Shown in pieces: positions 16,318 through 24,469 of a stretch of 41,321 nt of DNA; the first letter of the stretch is position 1; every line of letters starts with the position of its first letter. The stretch spans positions 1 to 41,321 of the forward strand of contig JAHCLE010000010.1 of assembly GCA_026125445.1 (NCBI GenBank), in the 5' to 3' direction. This DNA is from Burkholderiales bacterium. Its GTDB lineage: Bacteria; Pseudomonadota; Gammaproteobacteria; Burkholderiales; Usitatibacteraceae. Under the pieces are notes generated by a model. That model worked only from the letters and a program-made list of their open reading frames with translations. It had not been told where the DNA came from and made no database searches. Made by a program: the position numbers and the translations under genes.

Positions 16318-18465
16318 TCAGGCCACCTGCCGCGCGAGCATCGCGGCGAAGGGGCCCGGGACGGCGGCCAGCTCCCGGAACGTCCCTGCCTGGACGATCC
16401 GGCCCCGGTCCAGCACCACGATGCGGTCGGCATTGCGCACCGTCGCGAGGCGGTGCGCGATGACCACGCGCGTGGCCTCCAGTCCCTCCAGCGTCTCCAG
16501 CACCGCCGCCTGCGACAGGTTGTCGAGCGCGCTCGTCGCCTCGTCGAGCAGCAGGATGCGTGGCCGGCCCACGAGCGCGCGCGCGATGAGCACGCGCTGG
16601 CGCTGGCCCCCGGAGAGCGTGCTCACGCCTTCGCCGACCAGCGTGTACATGCCCATGGGCATCGCCTCGATGTCGGCGGCCAGTCCCGCCGCGCGCGCCG
16701 CGTCCCAGGCGTCGTCCACGGTGAGGCTCGAGGCGCCCACGATGTTGGTGAGGATGTCGCCCGCCCACAGGCGCCCGCCCTGCAGCACCGTGCCGATCCG
16801 GGCGCGCAGGCACTTGAGGTCCAGCGCGGGAAGCACCCGCCCGTCGAAGCGAACCGTGCCGCTCCCCGGAAACTCGAATCCCAGCAGCAGGCGCAGCAGC
16901 GTCGACTTGCCGGAGCCGCTGGCGCCCACGATCGCCACGAACTCGCCGGGCCGGATCGAGAGGTCGATGCCGGAGAGCACCTCCGGGCCGCCCGGATAGG
17001 CGAAGGAGACGCCCACGAAGTCGATGGCGCCCTGGGGCTCGTGGCGGATCTTGCCGCGCACGCTGTCCTCCGGCGGCGTGGCGAGGATGGGCCTGGCGCG
17101 CTCCCAGACGGGGGCGAGGGCGGCGAGGTCGATGGCCGTGGCCACCATGCCGTGCACTCCGCCCAGCAGCCCGAACATCGCCGTCTGGAAGGCGACGAAT
17201 TCGCCCACCGACAGGGCGCGCGCGGCCGGCGCCTGCGCCAGCTGCCAGGCGAGGTAGAGGACGAGGATGGCCGCGGCCGGCTGCAGGATCGCGAGCAGCA
17301 CCGACTCGAGGTTGGAAAGCGAGGCGCTGCGGTGGTTGAGGTCGCGGAACTCGCGGTAGCGCGAGAGCCAGTTGGCGTAGGCCCGCGACTCGGCCGCCGC
17401 CGCGCGCAGCTTGGCGATGCCGGAGAAGTACTCGAAGGCCATCGCGGAGAGCTTGCCGTCGGCGGCCTCGATGCGCCGCCCGATCGAAAGCCGCGCCGCG
17501 CCGAGCGCGGCCGAGAGGATGGCCGCAACCGCGACCACGCCCAGGGCCGCCGCGGTGAGCTTCGGGCTGTAGGCGAGCATGAGCGCGGCGTTGGCCGACA
17601 GGAAGATCGCGGTGACGAATGCGCCGATGGAGGCGCCGGTGATGGTGCGCTGCACCGTGTTCACCGCGCCCAGTCGCAGCGCCAGGTCGCCGCTCGAGAA
17701 GGCGCGGAAGAAGCGCGCCGGCGCGCCGATGACGCGGTCGAGCACCGCGGCCTGCATCGCCACCGAGGTGCGCGACTCGAAGCGCAGCACGGCGAGCGTG
17801 CGCAGCACGTCGAGCGCGATGGCCGCCAGCCCCGCCGCGGCCAGTCCCGCGACGATGGCAATCGCCAGCGACGCGGAACCCGCGGGGATGGCGCGGTCGA
17901 TGAGCCTTCCCGTGGCCACCGGCGTGAGCAGCCCCGCGAGCGCCGCCGCCAGTCCCGTGGCCACGAGGACGCCCACCTCGCCGCGCGCGTGCGCGAGGGC
18001 GAAGCGCAGCACGTCCACGGTGCCCAGGGGGCGCGGCTCGAAGCTGCGGTGGAAGGCTAAGGCGAAGGGGGCGAGCCGGCGCGCCGTGTCCTCGTCCACC
18101 GGCCACTCGAGCGGCGGCCCCCCGGCAGGGTCGACGGCAACGAGGCGGTAGCCCGCGAGCGGCAGGGGCACGAGCGCGACCCAGCCCGTGGCGCCCGATG
18201 CGGCCGCGGCGTCGCTCTCGCGCGGCATCTGGCGCCGCTCGGCCACGCGGGCGAGCATCGGCGTGCCGCCCTCGGCCCACCAGCGGCCGTCGAGCAGCAC
18301 GCGCCGCGAACGCAGGCCGAGCGACGCGCCGGCTTCTTCCACCGCAACGGCCTCGTCGGCGAACTCGTGCACGACCGCCTCGCCGCGCACGCCCAGCGGC
18401 GCGGCGAGCAGCCCGAGCGCGCCGGTCAGCGTGGTGGAACGGAAGGCGACGCCGGGATCGGCCAT
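16318..18465 (-). CDS. NHLM-type bacteriocin ABC transporter, ATPase/permease without peptidase (ABC2-like)
   Basis: A 715-residue exporter half-unit. Residues about 1-150 form a cytoplasmic N-terminal region without a C39 catalytic Cys, about 165-435 form the six-helix transmembrane domain, and the rest is the nucleotide-binding domain with Walker A GASGSGKST near 515, signature LSGGQRQRVLIARAL, Walker B ILLLDEATSALD and the H-loop VVIAHRL. In NHLM systems this protein pairs with a peptidase-containing partner. Its ATG shares one base with the partner's stop (TGATG), so they are coupled. Longer readings that continue upstream in the same frame cross the partner gene and are not real. It converges with the peptide gene. 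Confidence 0.82.
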   Translation of the reverse strand: MADPGVAFRSTTLTGALGLLAAPLGVRGEAVVHEFADEAVAVEEAGASLGLRSRRVLLDGRWWAEGGTPMLARVAERRQMPRESDAAAASGATGWVALVPLPLAGYRLVAVDPAGGPPLEWPVDEDTARRLAPFALAFHRSFEPRPLGTVDVLRFALAHARGEVGVLVATGLAAALAGLLTPVATGRLIDRAIPAGSASLAIAIVAGLAAAGLAAIALDVLRTLAVLRFESRTSVAMQAAVLDRVIGAPARFFRAFSSGDLALRLGAVNTVQRTITGASIGAFVTAIFLSANAALMLAYSPKLTAAALGVVAVAAILSAALGAARLSIGRRIEAADGKLSAMAFEYFSGIAKLRAAAAESRAYANWLSRYREFRDLNHRSASLSNLESVLLAILQPAAAILVLYLAWQLAQAPAARALSVGEFVAFQTAMFGLLGGVHGMVATAIDLAALAPVWERARPILATPPEDSVRGKIRHEPQGAIDFVGVSFAYPGGPEVLSGIDLSIRPGEFVAIVGASGSGKSTLLRLLLGFEFPGSGTVRFDGRVLPALDLKCLRARIGTVLQGGRLWAGDILTNIVGASSLTVDDAWDAARAAGLAADIEAMPMGMYTLVGEGVSTLSGGQRQRVLIARALVGRPRILLLDEATSALDNLSQAAVLETLEGLEATRVVIAHRLATVRNADRIVVLDRGRIVQAGTFRELAAVPGPFAAMLARQVA

Positions 18466-20684
18466 CACCCGCCTCCCGTCTCGCCCGCGACGAGGGCCGC
18501 GTAGCGTCCGCCCTCGATCGCCGCGAGCTCCTCGTGCCTTCCGCGCTCCACCACGCGGCCGTTCTCGAGCACGAGGATCTCGTCGGCGTCGCGCACCGTG
18601 GACAGCCGGTGCGCGATCACGAGGCACGTGGTGCCGCGCTTGCGCAGGTTGGCCTCGACCACCGATTCCGTGGCCGGGTCGAGTGCGCTGGTGGCCTCGT
18701 CGAGGATGAGGATCGAGGGCCCGCGCGCCAGGGCGCGTGCGATCTCGATCCTCTGGCGCTGCCCCCCGGAGAGGTTGCGCGCGCCCTCCTGCAGGGGCGC
18801 ATCGAGCCCGCCCTGGCGCACGCCGATCTCGTCCTCGATGGCGGCGTGGCGCGCCGCGGCGCGGATCACCTCGTCCTCCGCGGCCGGGTCCCACATCGTG
18901 AGGTTGTCGCGCACGCTGCCCTCGAAGAGCATCACGTCCTGGTCGACGTAGGCCACGGCGCGCGCGAGCTCCTCGCGCACGAAGGACCCGCGCGGGAGCC
19001 CGTCGAAGAGGATCTCGCCGCTCCAGGGGTGGTAGAGGCCGGCCGCCAGGCGCGCGAGCGTCGACTTGCCCGAGCCGGAGGCGCCCACCAGCGCCACGCG
19101 CCGCCCGTCGCCGACCACGAGGCTGAAGCCCTCGACGAGGGGCGGGCCGCCCCTGGAATAGCCGAAGGTCACGTCGCGGAACTCGAGCGTGCGCGGGCGC
19201 GCGCCGGAGATCGCCGACGGCGGATCCTCCACCGCCGCCACGCCCGGCTCGGCGGGATGGTTGAGCACGTCGTCCAGCCGCGCCATGTCCCCGCGCAGCC
19301 CCTGCAGCTTGCGCGCGGCGAGGAAGAGCGCGTGCACCGGCGCGGTGAAGCCCGCCAGCAGCACCTGGAAGGCGACCAGGTCGCCGACGCTGAACCCGCC
19401 GCCCTGCATGATGCGAAGCGACCCCAGGCCCAGCACGCCGAGCTGCGCCGCCAGGCCCGCGAGCGCCGGCACCTGCATGAGTGCCAGCGTGGCGCGCTGC
19501 GACTCGACCGCCGTGTTGGCGAACTGCACCTGCAGGCCCAGCCACTTGAGGAAGAGCGCGCCCTCCTGCCCGCCGGCCTTGATGCTCTCGATGTTGGCGA
19601 GCCCTCCCGTGGCCATGCCCGAGAGCTTGCCCGCCTGCACCGACAGGCGCTGCGACACGCCCTCGTTCACGCGGTTGATGGCGCGCAGCGCCGCGAGCTC
19701 GCAGGCGAGGCAGGCGAGGACCAGCGCCGTGAGGCCCACGTCGAGCCGCAGCATGAGGCCGAGGAAGAAGACGGCGGTGACGAGGTCGAGCACCAGGTGC
19801 GCGAGGTCCGCGGAGACGGTGTGCGCCACCTCCTCGTTGAGGTCCACGCGCGAGGCGATCTCGCCCGGCGAGCGCTGCACGTAGAAATCCATCGGCAGGG
19901 CCAGGGCGTGGGAGAAGAAGCGGCGGGCGGAGCCCAGCGCCGCGCGCGTGAACGCCGCCGTGAGCACCCGCGCCTGCAGCCAGGAGAGCGCTCCGCGCGC
20001 GAGCGCCGCCGCGAGCAGGCCCGCGAGCAGCGTCTCGGCCACTCCCGGCAGCCGCGCGGCGAGCACCTCGTCCACGAAGCGGCCCATGAGCCACGGCAGC
20101 GCGAGCCCCGGCGCCACGAGGGCGAGCCCGAGGAGTACCGCGAGCGCCACCGACGGGCCCAGTCCCGCGAGGTGGCGACGGAGCGAGCGCAGCACGGAGG
20201 GCGGCTCGCCCCCGGGCGCGAACTCCGGACCCTTCTCGAAGGTGAGGACCACGCCCGTGAAGCCCTCGTCGAACGCGGCCGCGTCGAGGCGCCTGCGGCC
20301 CATGGCGGGATCGTTGAGCCAGGCCTCGCCGTCGCGGAAGCCCTCGAGGACGACGAAGTGGTTGAAGTTCCAGAAGACGATGGCGGGAAGCGGCAGGCTC
20401 GCGAGCTCGCCGGGCTCCTTGCGGAAGCCGCGCGCGACGAGGCCGTAGCCGCGCGCGGCGCGAAGGATGCCGCCCGCCTTGCTGCCGTCGCGCGTGACGC
20501 CGCAGTCCGAGCGCAGCACCTCCAGCGGCACGTGGCGGCCGTGGTGCGCGAGCACCATCGCCAGCGCGGCGGCGCCGCACTCCACCGCCTCGAGCTGCAG
20601 GATCGTCGGGACGCGCGCGATGGGCGAGTCCGGCAGCCGCGAGGCGGCGGCCGGGGCGGCGGCCTGCGCGGCTACCGAAGCCAT
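18465..20684 (-). CDS. NHLM-type bacteriocin ABC transporter with C39 peptidase domain (ABC1-like)
   Basis: A 739-residue peptidase-ABC exporter that would remove the double-glycine leader and export the core. The C39 peptidase has Gln30/Cys36 in ILQLEAVECGAAAL, His109 in NFNHFVVLEG and Asp125 in LNDPAMG, so the catalytic set is complete. A transmembrane domain follows (about 165-440), then the ATPase: Walker A GASGSGKST near 535, signature LSGGQRQRIEIARAL, Walker B ILILDEATSALD and H-loop VIAHRLS. The ATG at 20684 lies within the end of the 55-residue gene upstream and there is no good Shine-Dalgarno site, so translation is probably coupled. An obvious substrate is the double-glycine peptide at 16056. 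Confidence 0.87.
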   Translation of the reverse strand: MASVAAQAAAPAAASRLPDSPIARVPTILQLEAVECGAAALAMVLAHHGRHVPLEVLRSDCGVTRDGSKAGGILRAARGYGLVARGFRKEPGELASLPLPAIVFWNFNHFVVLEGFRDGEAWLNDPAMGRRRLDAAAFDEGFTGVVLTFEKGPEFAPGGEPPSVLRSLRRHLAGLGPSVALAVLLGLALVAPGLALPWLMGRFVDEVLAARLPGVAETLLAGLLAAALARGALSWLQARVLTAAFTRAALGSARRFFSHALALPMDFYVQRSPGEIASRVDLNEEVAHTVSADLAHLVLDLVTAVFFLGLMLRLDVGLTALVLACLACELAALRAINRVNEGVSQRLSVQAGKLSGMATGGLANIESIKAGGQEGALFLKWLGLQVQFANTAVESQRATLALMQVPALAGLAAQLGVLGLGSLRIMQGGGFSVGDLVAFQVLLAGFTAPVHALFLAARKLQGLRGDMARLDDVLNHPAEPGVAAVEDPPSAISGARPRTLEFRDVTFGYSRGGPPLVEGFSLVVGDGRRVALVGASGSGKSTLARLAAGLYHPWSGEILFDGLPRGSFVREELARAVAYVDQDVMLFEGSVRDNLTMWDPAAEDEVIRAAARHAAIEDEIGVRQGGLDAPLQEGARNLSGGQRQRIEIARALARGPSILILDEATSALDPATESVVEANLRKRGTTCLVIAHRLSTVRDADEILVLENGRVVERGRHEELAAIEGGRYAALVAGETGGG

Positions 20685-20839
20685 GCGGCGAAGGCGATCA
20701 CGGCGACGGCGAGGAGCGCGATCCCCGCGGCGAGCCGGCGCGGGTAGGCGGGCAGGCGCGGCCTCGCGTCGAGGCGCTCCGGCGAGGCCAGGCGCTCGAG
20801 CGCCGCCTTGCGGAAGATCGCGTTGTCGGGCGCGGCCAT
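20672..20839 (-). CDS. 55-residue N-terminal stub of an NHLM HlyD-type membrane-fusion protein
   Basis: The product starts like the secretion (HlyD) proteins of NHLM systems, with IFRKAALERLASPERLD at residues 8-24, and continues through one membrane helix (LAAGIALLAVAVIAFAAWLR) to a TAG stop. The coiled-coil and periplasmic adaptor domains of about 350 residues are absent and there is no space for them, since the peptidase-ABC gene begins 13 bases before this gene's end. GAGGAG lies just upstream of the ATG at 20839 and overlaps the previous stop, so the stub is probably translated. It may anchor or regulate the exporter, or be a relic of deletion. This small gene is easily missed. Confidence 0.6.
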   Translation of the reverse strand: MAAPDNAIFRKAALERLASPERLDARPRLPAYPRRLAAGIALLAVAVIAFAAWLR

Positions 20840-20846
20840 CGGCTCC

Positions 20847-21371
20847 TCAGCCCGCCAGGCGCTTGAGCATGCGGTCGAAGCGCGCGCCGGCGAGGTGGAC
20901 GTTGTCGAGCAGGTCGTCGGTGAGCTCGTCCTTGGCGTCGGCGTCCTCGGCCCCGTCGCCGTAGCCCATGCGCCGCGTCGTGCTGCGCAGCCGGCTCGCG
21001 AGGAAGACGCAGAGCGCGCGGTAGAAGCGCGCGGCGAAGGCCGGGTCCGCGGAGAGCTTGGCGCGCACGGTGGCGTCCGAGATCCTGAGGAGCGTGGCGT
21101 CGCTCGCCACCCGAACGCTCACCGCGGTCGGCGCCGGGTCCACGAGCGACATCTCGCCCACGATCTCGCCCGATCCCATGAGCGCGAGCTGCGTGCCCGC
21201 GGCCGTGTGCACCGAGAGGGCGCCCTCGAGCACGAACCAGATGTTGTCGACGCGGGCCCCGAGGGGAACCAGCGTGGTCCCGGCGTCGAGGTGGATGCGC
21301 TCGCCCGACTTCGAGAGCCACTCCACGTCGCCGTCGGTGAGTTCGCTGAAGATGAGCAGGACCTTGCGCAT
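20847..21371 (-). CDS. Cyclic-nucleotide-binding-domain protein of the export operon
   Basis: A 174-residue Crp-like beta-roll protein (residues about 10-115; GSGEIVGEMSLVDPAPTAVSV matches the phosphate-binding cassette G-E-(x)-S with a following Arg-free TAVSV) and no helix-turn-helix, so it is not a Crp-type DNA-binding regulator by itself. Residues 116-174 are helical and acidic. In NHLM-type clusters such domains accompany the exporter. GGAGGGGAG lies about 7 bases before the ATG at 21371. It is the first gene of a four-gene minus-strand operon. The conserved Arg of true cAMP binders seems replaced by Thr-Ala, so cAMP binding is doubtful. Confidence 0.75.
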   Translation of the reverse strand: MRKVLLIFSELTDGDVEWLSKSGERIHLDAGTTLVPLGARVDNIWFVLEGALSVHTAAGTQLALMGSGEIVGEMSLVDPAPTAVSVRVASDATLLRISDATVRAKLSADPAFAARFYRALCVFLASRLRSTTRRMGYGDGAEDADAKDELTDDLLDNVHLAGARFDRMLKRLAG

Positions 21372-21481
21372 GGCGTGACTCCCCTCCGGGCGCGACCCGC
21401 GGGCCGCTGACGGGGCCGAGTGTAACGGAAAGGCCCCGCGCGGCGCTGCTAGACTGGCGGCTGACCGTGTATCGACCTCCC

Positions 21482-22075
21482 ATGACCCCCGACGAACTCA
21501 GGGCCTGGCGAAAGGCGCAGCGCCAGCGGCTCATCGCCGCGCGCACCGCGGTGGACCCGGCAACGCTCGCGCGCTGGCGCGAGGCGATCGACGCCCGCCT
21601 CGAAGCCGGCTTTCCGGATCTCGCGCGCGGCGTGGTCGCGTTCTGCTGGCCGGTGCTCGCCGAGTACGACCCGCGCTACCTCGCCCGACGGCTTCGCGAG
21701 CGGGGCGCGACGACGGCGCTGCCGGTGGTGGTGGCGCCGCGGACGCCGCTCGCCTTCCGCGAGTGGCATCCCGGCGTGCGCCTCGCGGAGGGCGCGATGA
21801 AGATCCCCTATCCCGCCGAGTCGCGCGAGGTGATCCCGGACACGGTGCTGCTGCCCATGAACGGCTGGGACCCGGGAGGCTACCGGCTGGGCTACGGCGC
21901 CGGCTTCTTCGACCGCACGCTCGCGAGCCTCGCCGTGCGCCCGCGCGTGATCGGCGTCACCTACGAGCTGGCGCGCATGGAGACGATCCATCCGCAGGCG
22001 TGGGACATACCGGTCGACTTCGTGGTGACCGAGGGCGCGCTCCATCGCCGCGGAAGCGACGGACGGATGCTGTGA
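21482..22075 (+). CDS. 5-formyltetrahydrofolate cyclo-ligase
   Basis: A 197-residue cytoplasmic enzyme that converts 5-formyl-THF to 5,10-methenyl-THF with ATP. The diagnostic block is NGWDPGGYRLGYGAGFFDR near residues 125-143, matching the GYRLGYGGGYYDR motif of the family, and an Arg/Lys-rich N-terminal helix (RKAQRQRLIAAR) matches the usual KxxxRxxxxxxR pattern. The ATG at 21482 is preferred over a GTG at 21467. It is divergent from the cNMP protein gene; I see no 6S RNA-like sequence beside it. Confidence 0.85.
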   Translation: MTPDELRAWRKAQRQRLIAARTAVDPATLARWREAIDARLEAGFPDLARGVVAFCWPVLAEYDPRYLARRLRERGATTALPVVVAPRTPLAFREWHPGVRLAEGAMKIPYPAESREVIPDTVLLPMNGWDPGGYRLGYGAGFFDRTLASLAVRPRVIGVTYELARMETIHPQAWDIPVDFVVTEGALHRRGSDGRML

Positions 22076-22105
22076 GCCCGGGCGGGTCCGGGCCGCTCCC
22101 CCGGG

Positions 22106-23107
22106 TCAGCCTTCGGGAAGCTCGGGTTTCTCCGGGTTCCAGTAGGCGAAGGTGCTCCAGTACGAGGGGCCTTCGTCGCCCGGGGGTCCCACGTCGCACT
22201 CCCCGCAGATGCTCATCGTCGCCCGGCTCGAGTCCATGGCGGCCAGCAGCCGACGGCGGGGCTCGTCGCGCAGGATTTCGCTGTATCGCTGCGTGCGCAG
22301 GTCGCCCAGCACGGCGGCGTGCGGATGGATGCAGCAGGGCACGACGGTGCCGTCGCCGTCGACGTAGAGCTGGTTCATCTCGCCGAACCACTGCTTGTGG
22401 ACGAATTCCGACGCGTCCGCCGCGTACACGCAGTGGCCGCGGGGAACGACGACCACGCGCCCGGTGAGGTTCTCCTTGGCCTGCGGCAGTGCCATCCACT
22501 TGCGGAACTCGGGCGTCCACCCCATCGGGCGCAGGAGATTCTCCCAGCGCTGCGCGTCCTGGCGGGTGCGCACGATGGTGCGCGTGCCCAGTTGCATCGC
22601 CGGCGCCCAGCGGTCGCGTAGCACCCGGGCCCGCTCGAGGAACTCCATGAGCTTCTCCCACTTCGACGGCGGGCGAAGGCGCTCGTATTCCTCCGGGGTG
22701 CCGTCGCCGTCGCAACTGACGACGAGGCGGTTCACGACCTCCAGGCGCATGGCCTCCTCGAACTGGCCCCAGTCGACCCACTGCGCGTTCGTGCTGATCT
22801 CGACGATCGAAGCCTTCCAGCTCTGGCGGGGGATCTCCGCCACGAGCGAGGCGAGCTGCCGGTGCAGCAGCGGCTCGCCCTCGCGGTACAGCCGCAGGTA
22901 GGCGATGCGCTCGACGTCGATGTTGCGCAGGCAACGAGCGAAGTCCTCCACGGGAATGCGGTACACCTTGGGCTCGATCATCGGCGTCGGGCACCCGAGG
23001 CAGCGAAGCTGGCACCCGCGCACGATGTCGAACTGCAGCATGAAGATGTGCTTCGGCTTCGCCGGGCTCGCGGGGCCTTGAACGGGATGCAGCGGGATGA
23101 CGCTCAC
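22106..23107 (-). CDS. Radical SAM/SPASM-type protein in a surface-polymer cluster
   Basis: A 333-residue protein with the radical SAM cluster motif CQLRCLGC near residue 35 and a Cys-rich C-terminal part (PCCIHPHAAVLGDLR and ICGECDVG) typical of SPASM auxiliary iron-sulfur clusters. It should bind SAM and carry out radical chemistry on an unknown substrate. No ATG precedes the conserved region; GTG at 23107 is the best start, with ATG at about 23041 possible but short. It lies 92 bases after the Wzt-like gene on the same strand, with its own AT-rich promoter-like stretch. Such proteins occur in polysaccharide loci, so a polymer-related role is more likely than modifying the distant double-glycine peptide. 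Confidence 0.75.
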   Translation of the reverse strand: MSVIPLHPVQGPASPAKPKHIFMLQFDIVRGCQLRCLGCPTPMIEPKVYRIPVEDFARCLRNIDVERIAYLRLYREGEPLLHRQLASLVAEIPRQSWKASIVEISTNAQWVDWGQFEEAMRLEVVNRLVVSCDGDGTPEEYERLRPPSKWEKLMEFLERARVLRDRWAPAMQLGTRTIVRTRQDAQRWENLLRPMGWTPEFRKWMALPQAKENLTGRVVVVPRGHCVYAADASEFVHKQWFGEMNQLYVDGDGTVVPCCIHPHAAVLGDLRTQRYSEILRDEPRRRLLAAMDSSRATMSICGECDVGPPGDEGPSYWSTFAYWNPEKPELPEG

Positions 23108-23126
23108 GAATGGGCTTTCGGCAGTA

Positions 23127-23161
23127 GGCGGCCGGAAAGGGCCGCCAAGGACCTGATTATC
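23127..23161 (-). promoter_or_regulatory. Promoter-like stretch and hairpin before the radical SAM gene
   Basis: Reading the minus strand, GATAAT (23161-23156) is a good -10 but no convincing -35 lies upstream. Between it and the GTG start a 7-bp hairpin, GGCGGCC/GGCCGCC (23146-23127), would form in the leader RNA. Confidence 0.3.
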
Positions 23162-23199
23162 ATACGGGTTCGGCTCCGGTGCCGGCGTCGGGGCGGGGG

Positions 23200-24399
23200 T
23201 CAGGGCCTGCCACGGCCCGGCAACCAGGTCTGGCGCGGGCGGACGAACCCATAGTCGCGGATCTCGCCCGTCACCGTGAACTCGCTCGTCACGGTGTCGA
23301 ACAGCCTCAGTCCGGCGGGATCCAGGGCGTGCACGCGGAAGATGTACTTGCCCGGAAGCAGCTCCAGGGGCCCGTAGCGGATCGCGTAGCCGAAGTGGTT
23401 GGGGGCGAGGCGGGCGGGAACGAAATCGAAGTCGTTCGAATGCGTGCCGCTGATCCCCACGCCGTTCACGCGCGCGATGCCGGCGAGGACGACCGGCGGG
23501 CGGTCGTCGGGATCGTAGGCGACGATCTGCGCGACGGCCGTCCCGCCCATGGGAAAGACGTCCTGCGGGCGCCCCCCGGAGTCCTCGGACCACAAGGAGA
23601 CGATGCGGGGAGTGGAGCCGAGCGGTGGCGGCGGGGCGTCGGCCCTGGCCGCGGACTTGGCCTCGTGGTATGCGAGGTACTCGCGCGTCACATCGAAGGC
23701 TGCACCCTGCATCCGCGCGCGTCCATGGTGCAGCCACAGGGCGCGGGTGCACAGGGTCTGGACGTGGTACATGCTGTGCGAGACGAGGAGCAGCGTGCCC
23801 CCGGCCGCGCGGTAGCGCTCCAGCCACTCGATGCACTTCTTCTGGAAGGACTCGTCGCCGACGGCGAGCACCTCGTCGGTGATGAGCAGCTCGGGATCGA
23901 GCGCGGTGGCCACGGCGAAGCCCAGGCGCACGACCATGCCCGACGAGTAGTGCTTGATCGGGTCGTCGATGTGGCTGCCGATGTCGGCGAAGTCGATGAT
24001 CGACTGCGTCTTTCGCGCGAGCTCGCGCGGCGAGAGGCCGGCGAGCGCGCCCGAGAGCCCGATGTTCTCGCGGCCCGTGTACTCGGGATGGAAGCCGCTG
24101 CCGAGCTCGAGGAGCGCGCCGATGCGTCCCGACACCTCGACCGTGCCCGCCGAGGGCCGCGACACGCCGGCGATGATCTTGAGGAGCGTCGACTTGCCGG
24201 CGCCGTTCTCGCCGATCACGCCCACCGACTCGCCGCGCCGCACCTCGAGGTCGATCGAGTCGAGCGCGCGGAAGCTGGGCGCCTCGCGGCGCCGCAGCAT
24301 CAGCGCGGCCAGCGCGCGCAGGCGATCGCCGCCCGTGGCGAGCTTCGGGTAGTCCTTGGTGACCGCGTCCAGGCGGACGAGGATGTCGGGAGGAGGCAT
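23200..24399 (-). CDS. Wzt-like ABC transporter ATP-binding protein with polymer-recognition domain
   Basis: A 399-residue ATPase for export of a surface polysaccharide or teichoic-acid-like polymer. Walker A GENGAGKST is near residue 62, the motif GRIGALLELGSGFHPEYTGR is the Wzt/TagH hallmark, the signature is HYSSGMVVRLGFA, and Walker B is LLITDEVLAVGDESF. Residues about 265-399 form a beta-rich C-terminal domain as in Wzt, which binds the polymer end before export. The ATG at 24399 gives the usual family start; further upstream the frame has no homology. The partner permease (Wzm/TagG type) is not in the window and must be elsewhere. It follows the IspD-like gene after 70 bases. Confidence 0.87.
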   Translation of the reverse strand: MPPPDILVRLDAVTKDYPKLATGGDRLRALAALMLRRREAPSFRALDSIDLEVRRGESVGVIGENGAGKSTLLKIIAGVSRPSAGTVEVSGRIGALLELGSGFHPEYTGRENIGLSGALAGLSPRELARKTQSIIDFADIGSHIDDPIKHYSSGMVVRLGFAVATALDPELLITDEVLAVGDESFQKKCIEWLERYRAAGGTLLLVSHSMYHVQTLCTRALWLHHGRARMQGAAFDVTREYLAYHEAKSAARADAPPPPLGSTPRIVSLWSEDSGGRPQDVFPMGGTAVAQIVAYDPDDRPPVVLAGIARVNGVGISGTHSNDFDFVPARLAPNHFGYAIRYGPLELLPGKYIFRVHALDPAGLRLFDTVTSEFTVTGEIRDYGFVRPRQTWLPGRGRP

Positions 24400-24469
24400 G
24401 GTCGCGTTCCGGGCGCCGGAGCGCCGGCGCGGTGGGCATTCTACTTCGGGGGCGCCGCGGACGCGTCGC

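Noticed and set aside
16318-20580. A single 1420-residue double ABC protein
   Set aside because: The first half is the peptidase-ABC gene read in the wrong frame; the genuine second gene starts at 18465 with TGATG coupling.
18198-20747. Very long plus-strand open frame opposite the C39 ABC transporter gene
   Set aside because: The minus-strand gene has a complete set of peptidase and ATPase motifs; the plus-strand reading is Arg/His-rich with no domain.
21372-21481. 6S RNA gene next to the 5-formyl-THF cyclo-ligase gene
   Set aside because: The divergent gap is too short and no long 6S-like hairpin is visible.
22106-23107. Radical SAM protein as maturase of the double-glycine peptide
   Set aside because: It is 6 kb away, separated by an opposite-strand gene, and co-directional with the polymer genes; kept only as a remote possibility.
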